Below, one piece after another: positions 49,326 to 61,229 of a DNA stretch of 64,000 nucleotides. Made by a program: the position numbers and the translations under genes. Source of the stretch: Eonycteris spelaea (lineage: Eukaryota; Chordata; Mammalia; Chiroptera; Pteropodidae); contig PUFA01000092.1 in assembly GCA_003508835.1 (NCBI GenBank), positions 3,472,001-3,536,000 of the forward strand. Direction: 5' to 3'. Numbering within the stretch: position 1 is the stretch's first letter; every line of letters starts with the position of its first letter. The notes beneath the pieces are model-generated. The model ran no database searches, was not told where the DNA came from, and saw only the letters and a program-made list of their open reading frames with translations.

Positions 49326-49434
49326 CATTGAATTGTACAATGTAAATATGAGCAACTGATCATCTATTGTATTTCAATAAAGCCAGAAAAAAAAAACACA
49401 AAAAGATATGACCTCAAACTTGTGGGTCCTTGAG
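49326..49434 (+). mobile_element. Short LINE-1-like tail, origin uncertain
   Basis: 'gaattgtacaatgtaaatat' and 'tgtatttcaataaagccaga' then an A10 run resemble another LINE-1 3' terminus. It may be the displaced 3' end of HAL1-like copy 1, split by insertion of copy 2. Confidence 0.5.
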
Positions 49435-49639
49435 TGGACCTTGAGTGTATTATGCTAAGTGAAATAAGTCAGAGAAAGACAAATACTGTATGATCTCACT
49501 TATATGTGAAACCTAAAAAAATAAAAAAAATATAAAATAAAATAAAAAAAACAACAAAGAAACAAAACAAAACATATAGTATAGAGAACAGACTGGTGCT
49601 TACCAATACGGAAAGGGTTGACAGGGTTGGTGAAATATG
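49435..49639 (+). repeat. 205-bp direct repeat, copy A (LINE-1 ORF2 end/3' UTR)
   Basis: Starts 'tggaccttgagtgtattatg' and ends 'gggttggtgaaatatg'. Apart from A/T-run length differences at about 49516-49550, it is the same as 50191-50394. It sits before, not after, the ORF2 segment it should follow, so it is out of LINE-1 order. Confidence 0.93.
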
Positions 49640-49843
49640 ACAGGGTTGGTTAAAAACACAAGAGATAAGAAGTGCTGGCAGGAATGTGGAAAAAGGAACT
49701 TTTTGAACACTGTTGGTGGAAATATAAATTGGTGTGGCCACTATATAAAACAGTAGGGAAGTTTCCCCAAAATTAAAACTAGAACTACCATATGATTCGG
49801 CTATTTCACTTCTAGGTATTTATCTGAAGAAAATGAAAACACT

Positions 49844-50000
49844 TTAATGTACAACACAGAGAACAGAATAAATAACATCATAATAAATATGTATGGTGAG
49901 AGATGGGTACCAGACATATTGTGGTGATCACTTTGGTACATAAATGCTGACCTGACGCTAATATGTATGTCAATTATAATTTAAAATACATTAATAAAAA
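49844..50000 (+). mobile_element. Nested LINE-1 3'-UTR insertion with target duplication
   Basis: A 157-bp LINE-1 tail ('aacatcataataaatatgta', 'gtggtgatcactttgg', 'aatacattaataaaaa') interrupts the outer ORF2. Flanks are GAAGAAAATGAAAACACT (49826-49843) and GAAAGAAATGAAAAACACT (50001-50019), near-identical and part of the outer ORF2, as expected of a target-site duplication. Confidence 0.88.
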
Positions 50001-50190
50001 GAAAGAAATGAAAAACACTAAATTGAAAAGATGTGTGCACTCCTATGTTCACTGCAGCATTATTTACAAATGCTAAGGTACAACCTAAGTGTCCACTCAT
50101 AGATGAATGGATAAAAAAGATGTGGTCTATATAAAACAGAATAATACTCAGCCACACAGAAAGAAATTTTGCCATTTGCAATAACATAGA

Positions 50191-50394
50191 TGGACCTTGA
50201 GTGTATTATGCTAAGTGAAATAAGTCAGAGAAAGACAAATACTGTATGATCTCACTTATATGTGAAACCTAAAAAAATAAAAAAATATAAATAAATAAAA
50301 AAAAAACAACAAAGAAACAAAACAAAACATATAGTATAGAGAACAGACTGGTGCTTACCAATACGGAAAGGGTTGACAGGGTTGGTGAAATATG
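50191..50394 (+). repeat. 205-bp direct repeat, copy B
   Basis: Partner of 49435-49639, 756 bp downstream and in correct LINE-1 order within the outer element. Confidence 0.93.
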
Positions 50395-50540
50395 TGAACA
50401 GGGTCAATTGTATGGTGACAGATGGCGAATAGACATATTGTAGCAATAATTCATACTGTATACAAAGATCAAATTATTATGCCGCCTACCTGAAACTAAT
50501 AATTCATAATGTTATATACCAATTTTACTTTGATAAAAAA

Positions 50541-51655
50541 GAACACTTAATTGTAAATACTGCTAAAGAAGTAACATGTTTAATTATTTGTTAAGGGCTC
50601 AGGTAGATATCCCTAAGCTCTTATCTTTGGGCTTGTACGCTAACAGAAACCAAAGACACAATAGAAAAAAAGGAAAACTCAGCCTAAAGCCACAGTCGTT
50701 TGCACTGAGTAAACTTCTACAGAAAAAAACAAATGACAAAATGGACAGCTTTTGTTTGATTTTTTTCCTCTCAAGTTATTTGAAAGCAGAAGTAAAAAGG
50801 CAGAATATGTGAATGCATGGACACTTGAAATATGGAGGAAAATTAAAAGATCTAAAATCTACATTTGTACAGTTCCTTCAATTTATTACTGGAATATAAC
50901 TATTTAGTTGACTTTTATCAAGATTTTTTTTATTTGACTTGGGCTTGACCTTTAGGTTTTATTGTATGTACATTTATTTCATGTGGTAATACTGAAAAGA
51001 TAAGTAGATTTATGCTTATAGATATATAATTTATATATTTATATAATTTAATAGTTACTTATATAATATATTATGTGTAAATTTTCTCTATATTTCTATA
51101 TAATTTAATATTTACTTATATATAATTATTTATATAAATTTACATGTTATTTAGTATTTCATTTCTCACAAATTATCCTCTATGAGAACAGAGAGACTCA
51201 AATCCCAGAAATGTATATAATTACCCTAAAATGAAATAAGCTTTTTTCCTTCCTATGAAATCATACTCTAGCTTTCTCTCCTATTTTTTATACTCTAGAT
51301 GCTATGGGAGTAAAAACAACCTTTAGAAATTGACCATGGAGTGAGAAAGTACAGAATGTTGAACGAAACACTTAAGATTATGATTATAAGGGTTAGGTCA
51401 AAAATATTCTTCCTTCATGGCTTTTACTATCTCCTAACATTGCTATGACATCGTTTACTATAAAGTTTATGTACCCAAATTTTTATCTAAATTCAACATT
51501 TCAAACATGAATGACAAAACAAAAATAAAACTGCTACAGTCTTTTGAATCACAATCAAATCTATTTCTCTCAATGATGCAGATTATAGCAATAGAAATAG
51601 TACCCAAAGATTTGCAGAAATTATCTATTGCTTCTTATTTTCTACTCTCAATGTA
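50541..51655. other. AT-rich sequence, nothing recognised
   Basis: An ATATA/TTTATA-rich stretch lies at 51010-51150. No gene supported. Confidence 0.45.
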
Positions 51656-51659
51656 ACTT

Positions 51660-52077
51660 TTTTCATCACACACATCCACACATCATCCTCTCTGTAGCTT
51701 CCAAATTGGCTACTGCCATCACTATCCTCTTGAAGACTGAGGCTCCAACCACACTAAATGAGTTCCTGTGTCCTTTCTCTTATAAACTCTCTGCACCCAT
51801 TTTTATCTTTTCTGCTAAAGTCCACCTTCCATTCTCTCTCTCATCTGAGCTATACTAACAATTTTGCAGTTACTCTGTTTTCTAATCTCTGCCTCCTCTG
51901 GTTCATCCTGTGCTTTGCTGCCACCAGTTGTGTTCTTAAAAACAGTGACTTGTAAATAATTAATTCTCTGTTCAAAATTCTTACATGGTTTTCCATCACA
52001 TACAAAATACTATGCATTTTCTCAACCTGGAGTTTAAAGCCTACAATATAGACTTGGTCTTAACTATTTGCCACTAG

Positions 52078-52126
<49 letters not shown>

Positions 52127-52340
52127 ATACCCCTCTCCTTCCTTCAGCATGCACTTCGCTAACTCTGTGTGGCTTTTAAGTTATTATCTTAGCTAGAAGT
52201 TTCCTCTTCCTCCTAACTCCTCTTCATTCCTCAATGTCTAGTTCAAATGCTACTTTTTCTTACATCCATTAATTCAAATAAATCCCTTTCCTTCATTTCC
52301 ATTGTACTTTACTTCTATTTTGATACTGAACATAATTTTT
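51660..52340 (-). repeat. L2 LINE, antisense, long fragment
   Basis: 'aaacagtgacttgtaaataa', 'caaaattcttacatggtttt', 'ccatcacatacaaaatacta', 'cttcctcctaactcctcttc' and 'tctagttcaaatgctacttt' are ordered along the reverse complement of L2. A CA microsatellite splits it at 52079-52126. Frames 51628-51955 are within it. Confidence 0.75.
52079..52126. repeat. (CA)n microsatellite within L2
   Basis: About 23 uninterrupted CA units. Confidence 0.97.
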
Positions 52341-55300
52341 TCTATAGTATATATGAGTGCATTTATATATTATATATGAATTTTTGAGTTTCTTAAACTC
52401 ATAGTAATCTTGATCACAGAAGATTCTTAAAAAATAGTGTTGATTAATTTCTATTTTGGGATGGTTATCAGGCAATGATATTTTCCAAATAAGGATGATG
52501 AGACAAGAACAGTACTTTAATTTTTTGATATTTGGACTAATTGACTTATAAAACAGGAATTGGAGCAAAAGGTGGGGAAGGTGTTAAATTAATGCAACTA
52601 TAAAAATGTCAAGAACACAGAAAAAAAAGAGAAGAGCCTAATAACTTGGGCTCAGAAATAGTTTATGAAAAACTCTTTCAGTAAAATATAACCAAGTCTA
52701 GCTATTCTTAATTTCCATGCAAAATGGAAAAAAAAATGTCTCTTTAAATTAGTTGCACCAGAGTCTCCTGACCACTCATGCTTCTTCAACAATGTTGCCA
52801 GTGAAGAGTATGTCACAAAGAAGGATAGAATGGGTCTAAAACCAGAAGCTCAATTCTTATTATACTTCTACTTCTAGAAGTCAATTTGAAAGGTAATTAT
52901 TCTTTCGATTTGTTAAAATCATGTCTTTAGTTATTAATGGTTTTAATAGATTAAGCCAGGTTTGACATCTACTAGTATGTTTTAATATTAATCATTCTCT
53001 AATTCACAGCCAGAAAGCCAAGTTCACTAAATCTTTTTCATGTTTAATCTCTCTGAATTAAGGCATAAAGTTTGTTCGACTGAACTAAAAATATCATTTT
53101 GTAGAATATAAAAGTTAGAAATACACAGATAATGATTAATTCACTAATTTTAGAGAATCTGTTATTTATTCAAAGCATATGTTTCTTGTCTGTGATTAAT
53201 AGGGATAATTTCATTCATTTCGAAAACTGAAAACCATACAGTCACAAGAAGAGCAGGGAAAACTCTAAGCATTGTTACCATGCAACAAACCATCAATCCA
53301 ACCTTAAAACAGCTTTAGAATTTTAAGAACCTAGAATACTTGCTTAGGATCAAAGAGCAAATTCAATTTTAGCTATTCCTGTAACTTAGAATCTAAAGGT
53401 TCTTGTTATCATGTCAAATGTAGGTCTCATATTTTGGAGAGTGTACTTTCTGGATTTTTTTTTTTTTTTTTTGGTTGTAGGGAAGGCTGCAATTTGGCTC
53501 AAAATTGAATGAATATGTCTCTTATGGAGCTATGGGTAAATGTTAGGTCCTTTACCCATGCAGGGAAAACCTTCCATTGTGCCATCAATATAACATTTTG
53601 TCATTTAACAATCTACTATAGAAGTAAACAAGAAAGTAAATTTTCATGTCGTTTTTTTCTTTTTAAGTATTTCACTGAGACCGAAAAACCATTATACTGT
53701 AAATATATCCTTTGGCACATAATCAACATATTTCTTTTCTATCTCTAACTTCAGTAACTTCTGTCTTTGTTGAGAGGACTGCATTTACCAGTGTCATCTG
53801 GGTTCAATAATTTATGTGTATAACATCTTCTGTTGCAGAGAATTGTCTGCTAGTCTTTCCTTCAACTTATTTAGAGCAAAATAAGGGGTATACAATGTAA
53901 ATTTTAACAACTGTTATTATGAAGGAGATGAGCATGAACATAAAGGCCTGTAATTTTTTTTTTTTTAAGAATTGAACTGATCTCAAAGTAGAGAAAGGGG
54001 ATTAGAGTTATCAACTCAGCATTTAGAAAGCAATGATAATCTAAGATGACATTTATAACTGTTGCTTCAACTTTTAGCTTTTGGAAGGGAGCTGTTGAAG
54101 AGAGCACTGGATTCTATAAAATATAACAGTACCTTCCTAAAATCACTGTTGAGAGGATTCACTGAGATCACATTTCTAAAGTACCTGTACTTACACAGGA
54201 AAACAAACGATAAATGGCAGCTGAGAGAAACAGTAGCAACGGTAATCAGAAAATTAGAATCTCAGTGTCATTTTCATCCCTTACTATTCACCTTGACCAT
54301 GTCATTTAACATATCTAATCCTCAGGATTCCCACAGATAGAAATAAATGATCATTCTTAATGTGCAGAACTTCCCCACATTATTATGAAATCAAATGGAA
54401 AAATTATAAGTATCTTGAAAAGTATAACTGTATAAATACACCATTATTTATATATACTAGTTCAACATCACATCAAATAAAGAAACCATGCCTTAAAGCA
54501 TCCCTAGAATCAAATCATTTAGATCATGCTTAAATATCAGAATGATCAGTAATTCACTACTTGTAATTCCAGCTAGCTCAAGGCAGGCAGAGACACACAC
54601 CCACAGACACTGAAGCATTTGCAATTTCCTTATTCCTCTTGTTACTGGTATTTCACTATTGTCACTGACTGGCCCAGGATCTGTCTTAGTGCGTAGTCAA
54701 TTGGTAGCTAGAGTTAGAAAACAAGGGCACAGGGATGCCTCCCAAAGTGTTTCATTCTTCTCATTAGATAGATATTCATAGATAACCACAAGTTAACTAC
54801 AAGATAAAATACATAAGAGTAGATGAGAAAGAAATCTGAAACTACTATCTTTCAAGTCTTATTTTGACATTACAGACAGAATATCTGAGAGAGTTTGTTT
54901 GATTAAAGAAATGATTGGTTTAAAATTAAAATTTGATATTTATTTGGTTATCACATTCTGGCCCTAACGAAAAGAAGTTTTCTTTCTCTTTCAGGCATGT
55001 GCACCTTTTATTAAAGTTGAACACACAATGGGTAGTATAAAATTAAATAACCAAATTGATTATAAAGCCCTAGAGAGACAGAGAGAAAGAATATATAACA
55101 GTTACACACACTTTAGGGTCTGAGACGACTGATGGATCTCTTAAAAGTTAAGACATCAGGAAACCGAGAAATTAAACCAACTCTTCATTTTCTTTGAAGC
55201 CTAACTGGCATATTGAACTGTGAATTGGATTACAGGTTTTAAAAGGAGCCATATACTGATTGGAGCTGTGACCATGGAATAACTCCTCTTCTGTGCTTCA

Positions 55301-58300
55301 TTATGTAGCTGCTTATGCATGAAAGTAAGTGCTGCTCTTCACCTTAAACATAAATAATTGCACTCTATAAGGTAAGCAAGAAGTGCATAATAGCATATTG
55401 CTACTGTGTTATTAAACAGACACTTAAATGTTATACTATTTGACAGCTATATGGCATAATTACATGCTAGATGAGAACATTCATTTTACAAAGTGCCTGT
55501 ATAAAAAATTTTAAGAGTATTTTTAAAAGCATCAAACATTTTAAAATAACGTCCTACTGAGTTGAACTGAAAACTGGAAATAGCAGTGAAACCACGTCAA
55601 GACTGATCAAATATACAAGGCTAAAGATGATAAATGTGACTATGAATTAAAATCTCAACAAGACTAAATTTAGATTGACATCTACATTGATCTAAAAAAT
55701 TTCCTAGCATTAGGCAGGATGTGTGAAAGACAATCATAAAAGAATCTAAGACTCTTTTAGACATGAATATAAAAGGAGTTTAGTGTTAACTTCTCAGGAT
55801 GAAATATAACATGTCTTATTATTCACATTCAAGTGAGATATTAATGGTATCCACAACTGAACTAAAAGTGAAAAACTTGGAAAGTTTTTAATTGTTGTTG
55901 AAGTTAGAAAGATCTGACCAGCATTTTGAGAGAAAGTTTTTAAATTATCATCAAGTAAAGGTGACACATATGTCAGTCTGAGGAAATCTCAATATGCCCT
56001 CTAAAAAAGCCAATTCCCACATATAACTTTGTTTAGAAAAAGGCATTTACTTGAATTGAAATATGGCTGATAAAATATTTTAGAATACAGAGAATTAAAA
56101 CCTACCAATTTGCTTTTCACCTGAACTGATTAGTGAGTAAGAGCCTCAGATTAAAACAAAAAATGTAATTTTCAATATAAAATGGTATATATTTTAATAA
56201 GATTATTATAGAAGGAAATAACAGAAGTTCTATAGTCAAATTCGCTAAAATTCTACTACTTTTGCTTTTGAACAAGTTAGGTATGCTAAAATAATTGATT
56301 TATTTCAAAATTTCCTGAAAAGAAACAAAGTTGGATCTAATAACCCAAATACTACTATTTTTCAAATCTAGAATATATTACTCTTTTTCATCTGCAGCTG
56401 GGGTCCTGAGCAGTGTATTGCCACATATATTGAATGTAAACACATGACAGAATCTTATATATGGAGAAGGTCTCAAAGTTCCTTAACGTAACCTGAGGAA
56501 TACTTCAACAAACTACAGGAAATGACATTAAACAAGATAGGAGATTGCAGGATCTCCGTTATCATTACACCATTTTCCTACTCCAGTCCCTAGTCAGAGC
56601 TCATTGTTGTACCTGACCCTGTTAACACCTGGGCCTATTTTTGTTTTTCATTGGAAAAGTCCAATGTCAGGTAAAAGTCAATAGTGGAACTGGGAAGATT
56701 TTGAAATATATACCCAAGCTTTCTATTCTCTCTGGATTCCACCTAAATTAATAAGGTAATATTTTACTTTGTGTCAAAAATTAATAGAGAAACTTATCTT
56801 TAGGAAAAACATGAAAACGTCATCTTTAGATTTTTAGATTCATATTTCTAATGCTCATTTGTCCTCAGTCAGTATATTAGGGTTGGTAGCATATCAGTTG
56901 GGAGAAATAGAATATTGAAAAGACTTGATTGAGGGCCTGCCGTAACGAAATTCTTAAAGAAAGATAGTCAAATCAATCATTTATGTGCAACATGAAAGTT
57001 CCATATTAATAAGATACTACATTATACTTCATTTATAAGCAACAAATCTTTTCTTCCCAAAGTCTGTGCATACACACATGCTCAAACACACACGTGTGTT
57101 GGATGAGAAGGAAGATAAATCGTCTTTTTAGAAAAAAATAGATAATAAAAATAAAGTATGTAAACTACATTATAAAATTTATTTCTTCTGGGGTGAGGAG
57201 TGGCATATATTTAATAGAAGAGGAATCAAAGACATTGGAAAACTAAATTCAAAGGCAAGTAAGACAGTGAAAGAACTGGGATTAGAACTTTAATCTTGTG
57301 AGTGTAACCAAGTTTCCTTTATACTAGATTAGGTCTTCTTTTGGAAAGTATTGTTTTAAGTAAGTAGGACAATATTTTCAAGTAATAACTCCTCTGTTAT
57401 TAAAAAAAACAAAAACAAAAAACAAAAAAAAAAGCAATGCCCTCTAGTGGCTGCCTTTAACACTGAATTTACAAGGTCATCTTTAAAGATGGACACAGTG
57501 GTGGACACTATATAGTCATATCGCTATTTGGATAGAGTGATACAAGGATTATTTAATGACAAGAATCTAATACACAACTACTTTTAAAGAAATCATGTCA
57601 TTTAGAGGAAAAAAATACTGGTGTTGAGGCTTAAGTTCTTGTCATGATCTATAGTTGTCATTTAGCCAAACTGTGTACGTTGCTGCCATAAAATTCAAGA
57701 AATAATTATTTCGATTGATAAAAAGTAAAATCTATTAGATTTTTATTTTAAAAACCATTGTCTGTACTTTTTCACCAATCTTTAATCTTCGATACTCTCA
57801 CCAGTTCTTTCTTGTTGATAACACATCTAATACTCTTTTTAGTCTTTTTTTCTTATTTCTGCATCATTTGACCAATTAACAATTCCTTCCTTTTATAACC
57901 TCACCCCCAATAAACTCTTCAGCATTCTCTCCCACCTCTCCCCTTTCATGCCAGAACCAAATTGCCTGAATTTTTTTTCTCTAAATATCTAAAGTACTTT
58001 CATCTCTGAATACCCAAATTCAACATATTACTCGGGACCTATTTTAATGTCTTCTTCATGATTTTTTTATTGCCCCCCCCCCCAGCTAGTACTTTCTCCA
58101 CTCATTGGAACTTTCATAGCAATCTATACATGCCTCCTTTAGGATATTTACAATTTTCTGCAAATACACACTTCCCCCTAAAGGAGTTTTACATACGACC
58201 ACCACCACTGCCACCATCACTTATTCTTTGAGTGTCCCAGGGTAACAATTCTAGTCACATACCATGTAACATCTCCTTGCTAGCCCTAATATATGATGTT

Positions 58301-60305
58301 CCTCCTTCATACCACCACTGCTATTCTGGTTTCCACTAATTACTTCTGAATACACTTTGAGATTCTTGAATTACCTGTAGCCTGATAGTCCATGTCCAAC
58401 TAAGAATTATTTGAGTCCCTTTTGTATTACACTCAGATACAGGGCCACCAAATTCGTTCTGAGTCCTCAATACCTTACTTAAAAGTACATGTGGTGTCTA
58501 TATATTGCTTATCTATGGATATGAGAACATGGTGGTATGAGCCAGAAACTAATCTGTTATACTAAAGCTCTCTCCTCCCATGGGACAACTTAAGCCTCAT
58601 TGCTAGGTTAGTCTGTCTTTCTCATAAAATGAGCTCATTTCCAAAAAGCTTACAGTCCTGATTGAAATAGACTTCCAGCATGCACATGAATTTATCAAAC
58701 AGGGCTGTATATATTTACAGTGCAGACTCAAACTGGATTTTGCTTGCCTGTCCCCACTCCACTGCTCTAATTTCCATTGGACCATCAATTTGAAGGAATG
58801 ACTCTAAGTCTATGTCATTATTTCTCCAATCGACCTTAGCACAGTACTTCACACACACAGTAGGAACTAAATAAAAACCTGAAAAATAAACGACAGAATG
58901 TAACATCAAATTCCATTTTTATCTATTTCTCATATTTTAATATATCCCTTCCACATTTAAATAGTTGTCTGCAATAAGTAAGTTGTTAGTATGTAAATGA
59001 TACAGAGAATATAAGTAAACTATTATGCTAAAAATACTTCCTCAAGTTTTCCCACAGTATATATTAGTACCATTATATAGAAAATATTACATTCTATCAC
59101 CAATTTCCATTAAAATCTGAGCACATTAAAGGGAAATGATGAGCCAAGGGTTTTTGCTTTCCAGAGCGTTGTTATATTTTAAATAAGTAGAAAATTTAAA
59201 TTATATAAATAAATGCATGTCAGATATTTGCATGGAGGTAAATCTTTGTTTCCTAGGCTTTGCAGACTATATTTTTAGGCTCCATCAGATGGACTAGGGT
59301 AGAAAATGGTGTATTTTCAGAGTTTTGCCTTGGGGTAAGATTTCTCTTCGTTCCACAGAGGAGTAATGTTCTTCTAGTGGATGTTTCCAAATTAAATATC
59401 ATTGACTAATGTCAAAACAAAGTACTCACAAAGTCCAAGCTTGGGGAACAAATAAAAGACATAATGAGGAAAATAAGGAATAAATGTTTATAAGCTAAGG
59501 TTGTTGAATTCTTTTCTCTATTAAACAAAATTATAGGAAAAAAATCTGAGGCCTTCTGTTCAAGAGACCATCTTGAGATTTTTTTTCTGAATTTCTCTTC
59601 ATCACAAACTGAAAAAAACAATAAAGACAATCAACATAGTCTTTGTTTTAATTAGTAGAAATAAATCATGTGTTTTATTACTCCCATGTAGTGCATCTGG
59701 ACACCCAATAACTGATCATTATAGCCAACAGAATCTCTAGTTGAGAACTTTCATTATATAATCATTTTCATCTTACATCTTAAAATTAGCAGTAAATCAA
59801 ATTATTTTTATGGTATGGAAGAGTCTGACAGATATTATCCAATTCCCTTTTCACTTTCTTTCTTAGTTGTACACTAATTTTATTTCAGGGTACTGCTTCC
59901 TGACATAAAAAACTATATTTTCCACCTCTTTGGAGCTAGGTAGCCATATTTCATTCTGTTTCTGTCTGCTAAATTTATTACAGTTTAAAATTATATTTTT
60001 CCAAACTTTCAGACTTCTCCTTCTTGACTATTTGGATAAAATATTACACAATATCCTGGTATCTTGGAGTTCCCAATTCAACTTTCCAAAACATCCCTAG
60101 TATGGGAACATTGAAGACAGAAAATTTTAAAATAAATGTCACATTTTGGTTTGTATTTAATGTTGTCTGGTTCTTTACTTTTCTGTTTCACTTTCTTTCT
60201 TTGTGGTGATTTTGAAGTTTAATATTTCCATGATCACAGAAGCCTTGGTATAGAATAGGAACCCGAAGAATATCCTCCATGAAACGAATTCTTATGGAGG
60301 GTGGG
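52341..60305. other. Gene-free AT-rich stretch, almost no recognisable repeat
   Basis: 8 kb with no supported gene or RNA. Simple features: T18 run (53455-53472), T-run (53953-53966), A/C-rich run (57401-57433) and C13 run (58073-58085). All frames are 60-92 codons with no domain-like composition. Its lack of transposon insertions contrasts with 43921-50540. Confidence 0.5.
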
Positions 60306-60826
60306 ATGGAAGAGGAAGAAGATTTATTTTTTCCCAGTTTTTTTGACATATAGTGTAAATTGAAGGTGTACAATGTGATGAGGTTATAGAAGAATGTGTA
60401 TTGTGAAATTAATTACCAGAATAAAGTAAGTTAGCACATCCATTGCTCACAGTTACCTTTTTGTATGTGTATGGTGAGAACTTTTAATATTGGTTATCTT
60501 AGCAACTTTCAAGTATACAATACAGTAGTGTTAACTGTAGTCACCATGTTGTACACCAGATCCCCATAATTTTATTTTTTTTATAACTAGAAAGTTTGTA
60601 CCCTTTGTACCCTTTGACTACCTTCACCCCTTTCCCTCATTCTGCTCCCACAGTAACCACCAATCAAATCTCTGTTTCTATGAGTTTGGTATTTTAGATT
60701 CCACATATAAGTGCAATCATACATTATATTTTTCTTACTTATTTCATTTAGCATAATGTCCTCGAGTTTCATACATTTTCTTTTATCATTCATCAAGAAA
60801 CTCTTGGGTTGTTTCCGTGTCTTACC

Positions 60827-61225
60827 TAACTGAAAGTCCAGAAGCACAAAGCATTATCTGTCATCATTATGAAACTTAGACTACCTCATGTTCTCTGTTG
60901 CTCTTTCTGAACGTTAATTAACTATTGGGCATTTGCCTTTTCCATAAACAAATTCCTGAGAATTGAAGTCCTGAAATTATTTACATATGCCAAATCTATA
61001 CGAACCCTACATTATTCTCTATTGGTACATAACAAGCAAGCATAGTTTGTCAGTCAAAAAATTTGGAAAGCCAACATGTTTGCAGTATTTAGTATACACA
61101 AACAAATTCCCACTGTGAATTAATCCCAGAGCTACTACATGGTATGCATTTTTCACAGGAGATTATCAGGAAAGTATTTCAGATATATACTTTAATCACA
61201 TATATACCAGCAGCCATATTTATGA
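60827..61225. other. Unassigned insertion within the antisense LINE-1
   Basis: LINE-1 homology stops after 'gtttccgtgtctta' and resumes at 'cctattgtaaataatgatgc', which are adjacent in a normal LINE-1. The intervening 400 bp resembles no repeat I know. No poly(A) or clear target duplication is visible. Confidence 0.55.
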
Positions 61226-61229
61226 AACC

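Larger units (their letters stand above)
49654..50540 (+). mobile_element. LINE-1 ORF2 C-terminal/3' end, interrupted by a nested LINE-1
   Basis: A sense LINE-1 from 'gagataagaagtgctggcag' through 'ttggtggaaatataaattgg', 'cacttctaggtatttatctg', then (after the nested insert 49844-50000) 'ctcctatgttcactgcagca' and 'tggataaaaaagatgtggtc'. It ends in the 3' UTR at about 50540. It is diverged and non-coding. Confidence 0.88.
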
